Shown piece after piece: positions 1-6,847 of a DNA stretch of 8,023 nucleotides. The notes beneath the pieces were generated by a model. That model was not told where the DNA came from, did not search any database, and saw nothing but the letters and a program-made list of their open reading frames with translations. Source of the DNA: RBG-16-66-20 sp039931635 (lineage in GTDB: Bacteria; Pseudomonadota; Gammaproteobacteria; Burkholderiales; SG8-39). Positions within the stretch are counted from its first letter, which is position 1. Every line of letters starts with the position of its first letter. The DNA lies in contig JBDTRO010000260.1 in assembly GCA_039931635.1 (NCBI GenBank), forward strand, positions 1 to 8,023, read 5' to 3'. The position numbers and the translations under genes are program-made.

Positions 1-377
1 CTGCGCAGCTGCGCTTCCCCGCTGCGGGTCAGGTACAAGCCCCAGGACCGATCGTCGTGCGGCCGGTTGCGCCGCTCCACCAGCCCCCGTTTTTCCATCC
101 AGTTGGTCAGCGTCATGGCGCCGGAGCGGGCTGTGCCGAGCGCGGCGCCGAGCGCGGACTGCGACAGGCCCGGATTGGCGCCGACGATGGTGAGCGCGGT
201 ATAGCGCGGCGGCGTGATGTCCACGCCCGCCGTGGCGCGATGGAACGCCTCGAAGCCGGCGAGCTGGGCGCGCCGCAGCACATACCCGAGCAGGTCGTCC
301 AGGCCGCCGTAGTCGATGCCCGGCACCCGGGCGATGCTGCCTGGCCTTGGCCCGCGCTGTTTGCGATGGGTCTGCAT
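1..377 (-). CDS. MarR-family transcriptional regulator (C-terminus cut by window edge)
   Basis: Reading the reverse complement from the ATG at 377-375 gives 125 uninterrupted codons running off the left edge. Residues about 25-50 form the leading helices of the dimer region. Residues 56-98 form the winged-helix DNA-binding domain, with recognition-helix sequence around ALGTARSGAMTLTNWMEKRG. The wing at 102-118 contains RPHDDRSWGLYLT, close to the family's usual D-x-R-(S/R) wing signature. MarR proteins are dimeric cytoplasmic repressors or activators that usually bind small, often aromatic, ligands and act on a divergent neighbour. Here the gene faces away from an ABC transporter operon across 63 bases, so that operon and the regulator itself are the likely targets. 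No Shine-Dalgarno sequence is evident before the ATG. A TACAAT box on the minus strand (396-391) could be its -10, but I see no good -35. The missing C-terminus would carry the remaining dimer helices. The family call is firm; ligand and target are inferred. Confidence 0.88.
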   Translation of the reverse strand, partial: MQTHRKQRGPRPGSIARVPGIDYGGLDDLLGYVLRRAQLAGFEAFHRATAGVDITPPRYTALTIVGANPGLSQSALGAALGTARSGAMTLTNWMEKRGLVERRNRPHDDRSWGLYLTRSGEAQLR

Positions 378-379
378 GA

Positions 380-408
380 TTGACCGTGAGATTGTAGTGC
401 TATATAAC
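380..408 (+). promoter_or_regulatory. Sigma70-like promoter of the liv-type operon
   Basis: TTGACC at 380-385 matches the -35 consensus at five of six positions, and TATAAC at 403-408 matches the -10 consensus at five of six. The spacer is exactly 17 bases. Transcription would begin near 415, giving a leader of about 25 bases before the ATG at 441. The -35 box starts three bases from the regulator's start codon, so the two genes share this control region. This is the only convincing promoter I see in the window. Confidence 0.72.
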
Positions 409-411
409 ATT
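396..411. promoter_or_regulatory. Imperfect palindrome over the -10 box, candidate MarR operator
   Basis: The 16 bases AGTGCTATATAACATT form an inverted repeat with six of eight symmetric pairs matching (mismatches at pairs 397/410 and 400/407). The length and AT-rich centre fit typical MarR operators, and the site covers the -10 element, where a bound dimer would block polymerase. Symmetry this weak can arise by chance around a TATA-like sequence, so the operator role is an inference from position. Confidence 0.4.
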
Positions 412-425
412 CTCGGAGACCCAAC

Positions 426-434
426 AAGGAGGAG
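426..434 (+). promoter_or_regulatory. Strong ribosome binding site of the binding-protein gene
   Basis: AAGGAGGAG contains the full AGGAGG core and sits 8 bases before the ATG at 441, which fixes that start. It is the strongest Shine-Dalgarno sequence in the window, fitting a binding protein that must be made in excess over its permease and ATPase partners. Confidence 0.85.
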
Positions 435-440
435 AAAATC

Positions 441-1664
441 ATGAATCGTCGCGACTTCAACAAGGCCGCAGCAGCTGTAAGCGCCGCGGCCGCGTTTTCC
501 CCGCTCAACGTCCGCGCCCAGGCGCAGAAACTCAAGGTCGGCGTGCTGCTGCCGCGCTCGGGCTTCCAGGGCCTGATCGGCCAGTCCTGCCAGAAGGGCG
601 CTGACCTTGCCCCCGGCGTGATCAGGCAGATGCTCGGCGTGGACATCGAACTGATGAACGCCGACACCGAGACCAACGTGGATACCGCGCGCACGCGCGC
701 CGAGCGCCTGATCCAGGAGGGCGCCAACGTGCTCTGCGGCCCCTTCGATTCCGGCGCCGCCACCGCGATCGCGCAGGTTGCCGAGCAGCGCGGCGTGCCC
801 TTCATCATCAATATCGCCGCCGCGCCGCAGATCACGGAACAGGGCTACAAGTTCGTGTTCCGCAATTTCCCGACCGCCATCGACCTCACGGTGAACGGCC
901 TGGCGTTGATCGGCGACCTGTTCCGCGCCACCAACGTCGCGCCGCGAACCGCGGTGTTCATGCACGTCAACGATACCTTCGGCCAGGCGATGAACAAGGG
1001 CATCAGCGCTACGCTGCCGCGCCTCACGCAACTGCCGTTCAGGATCGTGGATACGATCGCCTACGATCCGGCGGCCAAGGACCTCACGGTGGAAGTGTCG
1101 AAGGCGAAGGCCGCCAACGCCGATTTCCTCATGCTGGTCTGCCGCCTGAATGACTCCATCATTCTGCGCCGCGAGATGGTCAAGCAGCGCTGGTTCCCGA
1201 TGGGCGTGGTGAGCCCGGGATCGCCCGGCATGTACGAGGAGCAGTTCTCCAAGGCGCTCGGGCCGCTCGCCAACTACTGCATCTCGAACGCCCCCTGGTT
1301 CAACCCGAAGACGAACATGACCAAGGTGGTCAAGGCCGCTTTCGCAAAGCAGAACCCGAAGGACACCTTCGTGTTCCACGGCACCAACGTGGTCTACACA
1401 TACGAATCGATCCTGATCGCGGCCGATGCGTTCAAGCGCGCGAAGAGCACCGACCCGAAAGCGCTTGCCGAAGCCATCCGGCAGACCAACATCACCGACC
1501 GCACCGTGCTCGGCGGCCCGCTCAAGTTCAACGCCAAGGGCCAGGTGGAAGGAAATCTCTCCGCGTGCGCGCAAAACCTGAACGGCGAACCGCGCGTGGT
1601 CTTGCCCGAGAGCGCCGCCGAAGCGAAACCGGTATTTCCGGCCCCAGACTACAAAAAGGCCTAG
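441..1664 (+). CDS. ABC transporter substrate-binding protein, branched-chain amino acid (LivK/HAAT) type
   Basis: This 407-residue protein is a periplasmic binding protein of the Peripla_BP_6 / type I fold. The N-terminus has a Tat-like signal: twin arginine in NRRDFNK (residues 2-8), an alanine-rich core (9-20) and a probable cleavage site after AQA at residue 28. The mature protein starts with KLKVGVLLPRSG, the usual first strand of the family. Segments such as GANVLCGPFDSGAATAIAQ (from residue 94) and GVPFIINIAAAPQ (118-130) are typical of the ligand cleft. It would capture the substrate in the periplasm and deliver it to the two permeases encoded next. Length is normal for the family. 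Many relatives in betaproteobacteria bind aromatic or other carboxylic acids rather than leucine, so the ligand is left open. Its stop codon directly abuts the next gene's start. The ATG is supported by the strong ribosome binding site. Confidence 0.93.
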   Translation: MNRRDFNKAAAAVSAAAAFSPLNVRAQAQKLKVGVLLPRSGFQGLIGQSCQKGADLAPGVIRQMLGVDIELMNADTETNVDTARTRAERLIQEGANVLCGPFDSGAATAIAQVAEQRGVPFIINIAAAPQITEQGYKFVFRNFPTAIDLTVNGLALIGDLFRATNVAPRTAVFMHVNDTFGQAMNKGISATLPRLTQLPFRIVDTIAYDPAAKDLTVEVSKAKAANADFLMLVCRLNDSIILRREMVKQRWFPMGVVSPGSPGMYEEQFSKALGPLANYCISNAPWFNPKTNMTKVVKAAFAKQNPKDTFVFHGTNVVYTYESILIAADAFKRAKSTDPKALAEAIRQTNITDRTVLGGPLKFNAKGQVEGNLSACAQNLNGEPRVVLPESAAEAKPVFPAPDYKKA

Positions 1665-2534
1665 TTGCCTTTAGACCTGGTAATAAACGTCACCATTTCC
1701 GGTGTCCTCACCGGCATGGTGTACGGCCTGATGGCGCTCGGCCTGTCGGTGATATTCGGCGTGGTGCGGGTGGTCAATTTCGCCCACGGCGAGATGATGA
1801 CCATCGCGATGTACGCCGCGGTGGCAATGTTCTCGGCCTGGGGCGTCGACCCCTTCCTCGCCGCGATCCCGATCGCCGCCGGTTTCTTCGCGCTCGGCTA
1901 CCTGATGCAGGCCGGGCTGATCAACCCGTTCATTACCCGCCCGGAACATTCGCAGTTCATGCTGATGGTGGCCGTGGCCATCATCATGGTGAACGGCATG
2001 CTGATGGCCTTCGGGCCGGACGCGCGCAACGTGCAGATCAGCTACCAGCTCGATTCCTGGGAAATCGGCAAGATCCTGCTCGACAAGCCGCGCGCCTATG
2101 CCGCGGCGATGGCGCTGGCGACGAGCGCGGCGCTGTTTTCATTTTTCAAATTCACGCTGACCGGGAAAGCCATCCGCGCCTGCGCCGACAACCACCTCGG
2201 GGCGCGCGTCGTCGGCCTGAACGTGAAGCACCTGTACGCGCTCACCTTCGGACTGGGCTCGGCCTGCGTCGCAGTCGCGGGCTGCATGATGATCCTGTTC
2301 CTCGATGTGACCCCCAGCCTCGGGCCCTCTTACACGCTGCTCGCCTTCATCGTCGTGATCGTCGGCGGCCTGGGCTCGATGACCGGCGCGCTGGTCGGCG
2401 GCGTGCTGATCGGCCTGTCGGAAGCGCTCGCCGGCCTTTTCATCCAGCCCTCTGCGAAGAGCATGTTCGGCTACGCGCTGCTGATCCTGGTGCTGCTGTT
2501 CCGCCCGCAGGGATTGATGGGGCAAAGATCGTGA
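1665..2534 (+). CDS. livH: ABC transporter permease, LivH type
   Basis: This 289-residue membrane protein starts at a TTG immediately after the TAG of the binding-protein gene. The TTG is chosen because the next in-frame ATG would remove the start of the first membrane helix. Hydrophobic segments alternate with short loops through the whole length. The LivH hallmark of the first helical pair is present, with GLMALGLSVIFGVVRVVNFAHGE at residues 21-43 (VNFAHGE at 37-43). A cytoplasmic loop near 166-186 (GKAIRACADNHLGARVVGLN) corresponds to the segment that contacts the ATPase. The C-terminal GGLGSMTGALVGG motif is also typical. The protein would form one half of the inner-membrane channel with the LivM-type partner that follows. 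No clear ribosome binding site precedes the TTG, so translation probably depends on ribosomes finishing the upstream gene. The gene symbol is by family; the substrate may not be an amino acid. Confidence 0.92.
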   Translation: MPLDLVINVTISGVLTGMVYGLMALGLSVIFGVVRVVNFAHGEMMTIAMYAAVAMFSAWGVDPFLAAIPIAAGFFALGYLMQAGLINPFITRPEHSQFMLMVAVAIIMVNGMLMAFGPDARNVQISYQLDSWEIGKILLDKPRAYAAAMALATSAALFSFFKFTLTGKAIRACADNHLGARVVGLNVKHLYALTFGLGSACVAVAGCMMILFLDVTPSLGPSYTLLAFIVVIVGGLGSMTGALVGGVLIGLSEALAGLFIQPSAKSMFGYALLILVLLFRPQGLMGQRS

Positions 2535-3502
2535 CGCGACGGGGCACGGCCCTGCTGGTCCTGCTCGGAATTTTCCTGCTCGCGCTGCCCTGGATCGTCA
2601 ATCCCTACCTCCTGTCTGTCGCGACGCTCATCCTCTACCTCGCCTATACCGGGCAGGCGTGGAACGTGATGATGGGCTTCGCCGGCCAACTGTCGCTCGG
2701 ACATTCGCTCTACGTCGGCGTTGGCGCCTACGCCTCTGCCGCCTTGTTCTTCCACTACGGCATCGGCCCCTGGGCCGGCATCTGGCTGTCGGTCGCGCTC
2801 TGCGTCGCGCTGGGCGCTGCCATCGGCTTCCTCGCCTTCCGCTTCGGCATATCCGGCGTGTATTTCGCGCTGCTCACCATCGCGTTCTGCGAATTCATGC
2901 GCATCGGTTTCGATCATCTGCAATGGACCGGCGGCCCCGGCGGCCTGTTCCTCAAAGTGGCGCAGCGCGACCAGATCGACCTCGCCAATTTCCGCGGCCC
3001 GCCGGCGATGTACTACTACGCGATATTGCTTCTGACTGCTTTTGCTCTCATTTTTTGCAGTTATTTATTGAAATCGAAAGCGGGTTACTACTGGCAGGCG
3101 ATCCGGGAGAACGAAGAGGCCGCGCAGGCGCTGGGCATCAACACCTTCCGCTGGAAAATGCTCGCGGTCGTGATCAGCTCCGCGATGACCGCGGTGTCTG
3201 GCGTGTTCTTCGCGTTCTATTACAACAACCTGTTCCCGGAGCAGATCTTCCATATCAGCCGCTCGATCGAAATCATCCTTGGACCTATCATCGGAGGCGT
3301 CGGCACGCTGTTCGGTCCGATCCTCGGCGCCGCGGTGCTGACGATCCTGGCCGACGGCATTACCGAGATCCTCGGCGCACTGGGCTGGGAGATTCCGGGC
3401 ATCAAGCAGGTGTTCTACGGCATCGTCATGCTGCTGGTCATCATGTTCCTGCCGCACGGCATCTGGCCGCCGCTGGCGAAACGCCTGGGGCTGTCGAAAT
3501 GA
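2531..3502 (+). CDS. livM: ABC transporter permease, LivM type
   Basis: This 323-residue membrane protein starts at a GTG that overlaps the livH stop by four bases (GTGA). The frame stays open upstream to about 1565, but that stretch is arginine-rich, overlaps livK and livH and has no membrane helices, so the long version is rejected. The protein begins VTRRGTALLVLLGIFLLALP, giving positive charges and then the first helix. The LivM signature MGFAGQLSLGHSLYVGVGAY starts near residue 48. A cytoplasmic ATPase-contact loop near 181-205 contains AIRENEEAAQALGIN. GGVGTLFGPILGAA lies near the C-terminus. It would pair with LivH as the second channel subunit. Bases 3021-3080 fall to about one third GC, well below the rest of the gene, although the protein sequence there is an ordinary helix and loop. 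Length and motifs are normal. Confidence 0.92.
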   Translation: MTRRGTALLVLLGIFLLALPWIVNPYLLSVATLILYLAYTGQAWNVMMGFAGQLSLGHSLYVGVGAYASAALFFHYGIGPWAGIWLSVALCVALGAAIGFLAFRFGISGVYFALLTIAFCEFMRIGFDHLQWTGGPGGLFLKVAQRDQIDLANFRGPPAMYYYAILLLTAFALIFCSYLLKSKAGYYWQAIRENEEAAQALGINTFRWKMLAVVISSAMTAVSGVFFAFYYNNLFPEQIFHISRSIEIILGPIIGGVGTLFGPILGAAVLTILADGITEILGALGWEIPGIKQVFYGIVMLLVIMFLPHGIWPPLAKRLGLSK

Positions 3503-4223
3503 GCCTGCTCGACGTCCGGGGCATCTCGAAATCGTTCCGCGGCCTGAAAGCCGTATCGTCCGCGTCGTTCACGGTCGACCAGGGCTCCATCGTCGCGCTG
3601 ATCGGCCCGAACGGCGCCGGCAAGACCACCTGCTTCAACATGATCGCGGGCGTCTTTTCCCCTGACTCCGGAAAAGTTCTTTTTGAAGAAAAGGAACTGC
3701 AGGGGCAGAGGCCGGATCAGGTCTGTGCCGCGGGGATCGGCCGCACTTTCCAGATCGTCAAACCCTTCGCCGGCCTGTCCGTGCTGGACAACGTGATCGT
3801 CGGCGCATTGCACAGGGAAAAAAGCGTTTCTTCGGCCCGGACTTTTTCGCTTTCCGTGTTGAAAAAGCTGAATCTCGACGCGAAGAAGGATCTCCCCGCC
3901 TCGTCGCTGACGCTGCCCGACCGCAAACGGCTGGAAGTGGCGCGCGCGCTGGCGACGCGGCCCATGCTTCTGCTGCTGGACGAGGTCATGGCGGGCCTGC
4001 GCCCGACCGAGTGCGACGTGATGGTCGAGGTGTTTCGCGAGCTGAACCGCTCGGACGGCCTGACGATCCTGCTGATCGAGCATGTGATGCGCGCGGTGAT
4101 GGCGCTGGCACAGAAGGTCGTAGTGCTGCACCACGGGGAAATCATCGCGCGCGGCGCGCCGGCCGACGTGGTGCGCGATCCCGCCGTGCTGGAATGTTAT
4201 CTGGGCGAAGAGACCGAGGTCTG

Positions 4224-4224
<1 letters not shown>
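3499..4224 (+). CDS. livG: ABC transporter ATP-binding protein, LivG type with non-standard signature motif
   Basis: This 241-residue cytoplasmic ATPase starts at an ATG overlapping the livM stop (ATGA). Walker A is GPNGAGKT (36-43), the Q-loop glutamine is Q85 in GRTFQ, Walker B is LLLLDE (157-162) with catalytic E162, and the switch histidine is H195 in IEH. The ABC signature, usually LSxGQ, reads LTLPDRKRLE at 137-146, and the D-loop reads VMAGLRPTE where LivG proteins usually have PAAGLNP. All other ATP-contacting motifs are intact, so the protein is probably active. From memory, a similar LTLPDRKR form recurs in a subgroup of Liv-type transporters, but I cannot verify this here. It would form a heterodimer with the LivF-type ATPase encoded next, whose signature is canonical, so the two composite ATP sites may differ. 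The ATG is supported by the coupled overlap and the start of the domain. Confidence 0.92.
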
Positions 4225-4928
<704 letters not shown>

Positions 4929-5007
4929 CGGCGGGGCTATAGCGGCGTCAGGGCACCGTTGATCCGCTTCACGCGCGCGCCCGGATTCCAGGACGGAATG
5001 CTAACCT

Positions 5008-5973
5008 ATGCGCATGAATCGGACCCTTTCCCTGCTCGCAGCGCTGGCGATCTGCGGCAACGCCATGGCGCAATCGGATTACCCCAACAGGCCGGTGCGG
5101 CTGATCACGCCCTTCAATCCGGGCGGCGCGATCGACATCTATTCGCGCACCATCGCCGATCCGCTCGGCAGGCTGCTCGGGCAGAACATCATCGTCGAGG
5201 CCATCGCCGGGGCCAACACCATCAGCGGCACCCAGCAGCTGGTGCGCGCCCGGCCCGATGGCTACACCTTCATGATCACGACCATGTCCACGACGGTGAA
5301 CAACCGGGTCCTGTTCACCAAGCTGCCCTACGACCCGGACAAGGACCTGGCGCCGATCACGCAGCTGTCCTACGGCACGGTCCTTTTCTCGGCGTCGGGC
5401 ACCGCTCCCTACAGCGACATGAAGGGATTCATCGCCTGGGCCCGGTCGAAGGATCGCGTCACCTACGGCTCCTGGGGCATCGCTTCCTGGGGCCATCTGG
5501 CCGGACAGATTCTGAAACGCGATCTCGGCCTGAATCTCGAGCATGTGCCCTACAAGGGCGACGTCCCGGCGATCACGGACGTGCAGAACGGCGCGCTGGA
5601 CACCACGTTTTCCAGTCCGACCAGCGCCAAGCCGCGCATCGCCAGCGGCGCGCTCAAGGCGATTGCGATGACCGGTCCTCAGCGTTCGGCCTCGATGCCC
5701 GAACTCGCCACCTTCACCGAGCAGGGCGTGCCGAACGTGGACCTCGCGATCTGGGTCGGCGCCTACGCGCCCGCCGGCACGCCGCGCGCCATCATCGACC
5801 GGCTGCAGCGCGAGCTGAAGGCGGTCATCAACCAGCCCGAGGTACGCGAGAAAATGGTGGCGCAGGGCCAGACGCCGGTCGGCAACACGCCCGAGGAATT
5901 CACCGCCAATGTGCGCGCCGACCTGCCCAAATGGGACGCGCTGATCAAGGCTTCCGGCGCGACCATCGAGTAG
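5008..5973 (+). CDS. Bug/TctC-family periplasmic solute-binding protein
   Basis: This 321-residue protein belongs to the tripartite tricarboxylate transporter receptor family (TctC/Bug), greatly expanded in Burkholderiales. A Sec signal peptide covers residues 1-21, with the hydrophobic core LSLLAALAIC and probable cleavage after AMA. The family opening YPNRPVRLITPFNPGGAIDIYSR follows directly. Later family segments include ARPDGYTFMI, LPYDPDKDLAPI, HVPYKGDVPAITDV and APAGTPRAIIDRL. Bug proteins bind carboxylates, amino acids or aromatic acids. Neither TctA nor TctB is encoded nearby, which is common for Bug proteins; it may work with a distant membrane pair or as a ligand sensor. The first of two close ATGs (5008 and 5014) is preferred because weak GGA-containing sequence lies about 10 bases before it. 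No convincing promoter is visible in the 79-base gap upstream, so it could be transcribed with the liv-type genes. Ligand unknown. Confidence 0.92.
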   Translation: MRMNRTLSLLAALAICGNAMAQSDYPNRPVRLITPFNPGGAIDIYSRTIADPLGRLLGQNIIVEAIAGANTISGTQQLVRARPDGYTFMITTMSTTVNNRVLFTKLPYDPDKDLAPITQLSYGTVLFSASGTAPYSDMKGFIAWARSKDRVTYGSWGIASWGHLAGQILKRDLGLNLEHVPYKGDVPAITDVQNGALDTTFSSPTSAKPRIASGALKAIAMTGPQRSASMPELATFTEQGVPNVDLAIWVGAYAPAGTPRAIIDRLQRELKAVINQPEVREKMVAQGQTPVGNTPEEFTANVRADLPKWDALIKASGATIE

Positions 5974-5984
5974 AAGCCAAGGCC

Positions 5985-6827
5985 TTGCGAACGGACTACG
6001 TCCAGCGCTTCCTGTTCGAGCATCTCGACATCCGGGGCCGGCTCGTGTGCCTCACGGATGCCTGGAGCAAGATGACAGAGGGGCGCGGGTACCCGCCACA
6101 GGTCACGGAGTTGCTCGGGCATTCGACCGCCCTCGCCGCGCTGCTCGGCGCCAACCAGAAAAATGACGGCAATCTAGGCGGGCGCGTGACGCTGCAGGTG
6201 CAGGGCGCGGGGCCGGTGAAGCTGCTGGTCGCAGACTGCGCCGCCGGCATGAAGATCCGCGGCATGGCGCAGTACCTGCCGGAAGCGCGGGCCGGCGCAG
6301 GCCTGCTCGGCGCCGGCAAACTGGCGGTCACGCTGGAGGACGGCAGCAGCGGCCAGATCTACCAGAGTTTTGTTCCGCTGGAGGGCGCCTCGCTGGCGGA
6401 GAACTTCGAGCATTATCTGGCGCAGTCCGAGCAGCTGACCTCGTTCCTGCGCCTGCACGCGAGCGGCGACGCCATCTGCGGCTTGTTGCTGGAGAAGCTG
6501 CCGGGCGCCGATGCGCGGGACAGCGACGGCTGGAACCGCGTCACGCATCTCGCGGCCACGCTTGGCCTCGAAGAAACCATGGACGCGCAGCCCTACGACC
6601 TGCTGGTGAAGCTGTTCCCGGAGGAGCTGCTGCGCGTTTTCCCCCTCGATCCGGTGGCCTACCACTGCCCCTTCGATGTCCAGAACGTCGAGCGCGTGCT
6701 GCGCGGCCTCGGGCGCGAGGAAGTCGAATCCATCCTCGCCGAACGAGGCGAAGTCGTGATCAAGAACGAAATGTGCAACCACGAATACCGCTTCGACCGC
6801 GCTGCAGTGGAAACGCTTTTCGCCTGA
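5985..6827 (+). CDS. hslO: Hsp33-family redox chaperone with degenerate cysteine switch
   Basis: The 280-residue protein from the TTG at 5985 has the Hsp33 layout: the opening YVQRFLFEHLDIRGRLV (5-21), the VQGAGPVKLLVADC segment (72-85), the IRGMAQY segment (91-97), and a C-terminal domain ending GLGREEVESILAERGEV. In Hsp33 the C-terminus carries CxC and CxxC, which bind zinc and form two disulfides on oxidation, switching the cytoplasmic chaperone on. Here the first pair reads C228-P-F230 and the second N261-E-M-C264. The spacing from 230 to 261 (31) equals that in the E. coli protein between its C234 and C265, so one cysteine of each pair has been replaced. Other cysteines are C22, C85 and C165. 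The TTG start is inferred because the only open alternatives run into tctC or lose the conserved N-terminus; the ribosome binding site is weak (AGAAG at 5972-5976). It lies 11 bases after tctC. The family is clear; activation by oxidation is doubtful. Confidence 0.87.
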   Translation: MRTDYVQRFLFEHLDIRGRLVCLTDAWSKMTEGRGYPPQVTELLGHSTALAALLGANQKNDGNLGGRVTLQVQGAGPVKLLVADCAAGMKIRGMAQYLPEARAGAGLLGAGKLAVTLEDGSSGQIYQSFVPLEGASLAENFEHYLAQSEQLTSFLRLHASGDAICGLLLEKLPGADARDSDGWNRVTHLAATLGLEETMDAQPYDLLVKLFPEELLRVFPLDPVAYHCPFDVQNVERVLRGLGREEVESILAERGEVVIKNEMCNHEYRFDRAAVETLFA

Positions 6828-6833
6828 TGGTAT

Positions 6834-6839
6834 GAAGGA
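6834..6839 (+). promoter_or_regulatory. Ribosome binding site that sets the GTG start of the Rieske gene
   Basis: GAAGGA lies 8 bases before the GTG at 6848 and just after the hslO stop. An in-frame TGA at 6833-6835 blocks any longer reading, and no in-frame ATG occurs until codon 27, so this site supports GTG as the start. Confidence 0.65.
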
Positions 6840-6847
6840 TCCCCTTC

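Noticed and set aside
113..835. Minus-strand 240-codon frame spanning the marR-livK region
   Set aside because: It runs through the divergent promoter and antisense to livK, and its marR part is one frame off from the clear MarR winged helix.
1565..2530. Upstream continuation of the livM reading frame, making a 645-residue protein
   Set aside because: It overlaps livK and livH, is rich in arginine with no family motifs, and the GTG at 2531 gives a normal-length LivM.
3907..3936. livG as a pseudogene because of its altered signature
   Set aside because: The frame is intact, the length is normal, all other catalytic motifs are present and it is coupled to its neighbours, so a functional variant is more likely.
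4929..5007. Possible terminator or promoter between livF and tctC
   Set aside because: No GC-rich hairpin followed by a T run is visible. TTGATC at 4959-4964 has no acceptable -10 at the right distance, and TAACCT sits too close to the start codon.
4959..5984. Upstream continuation of the hslO reading frame across tctC, making a 622-residue protein
   Set aside because: The tctC frame carries the family motifs here; the extension is low-complexity shadow sequence and Hsp33 needs only the part from about 5985.
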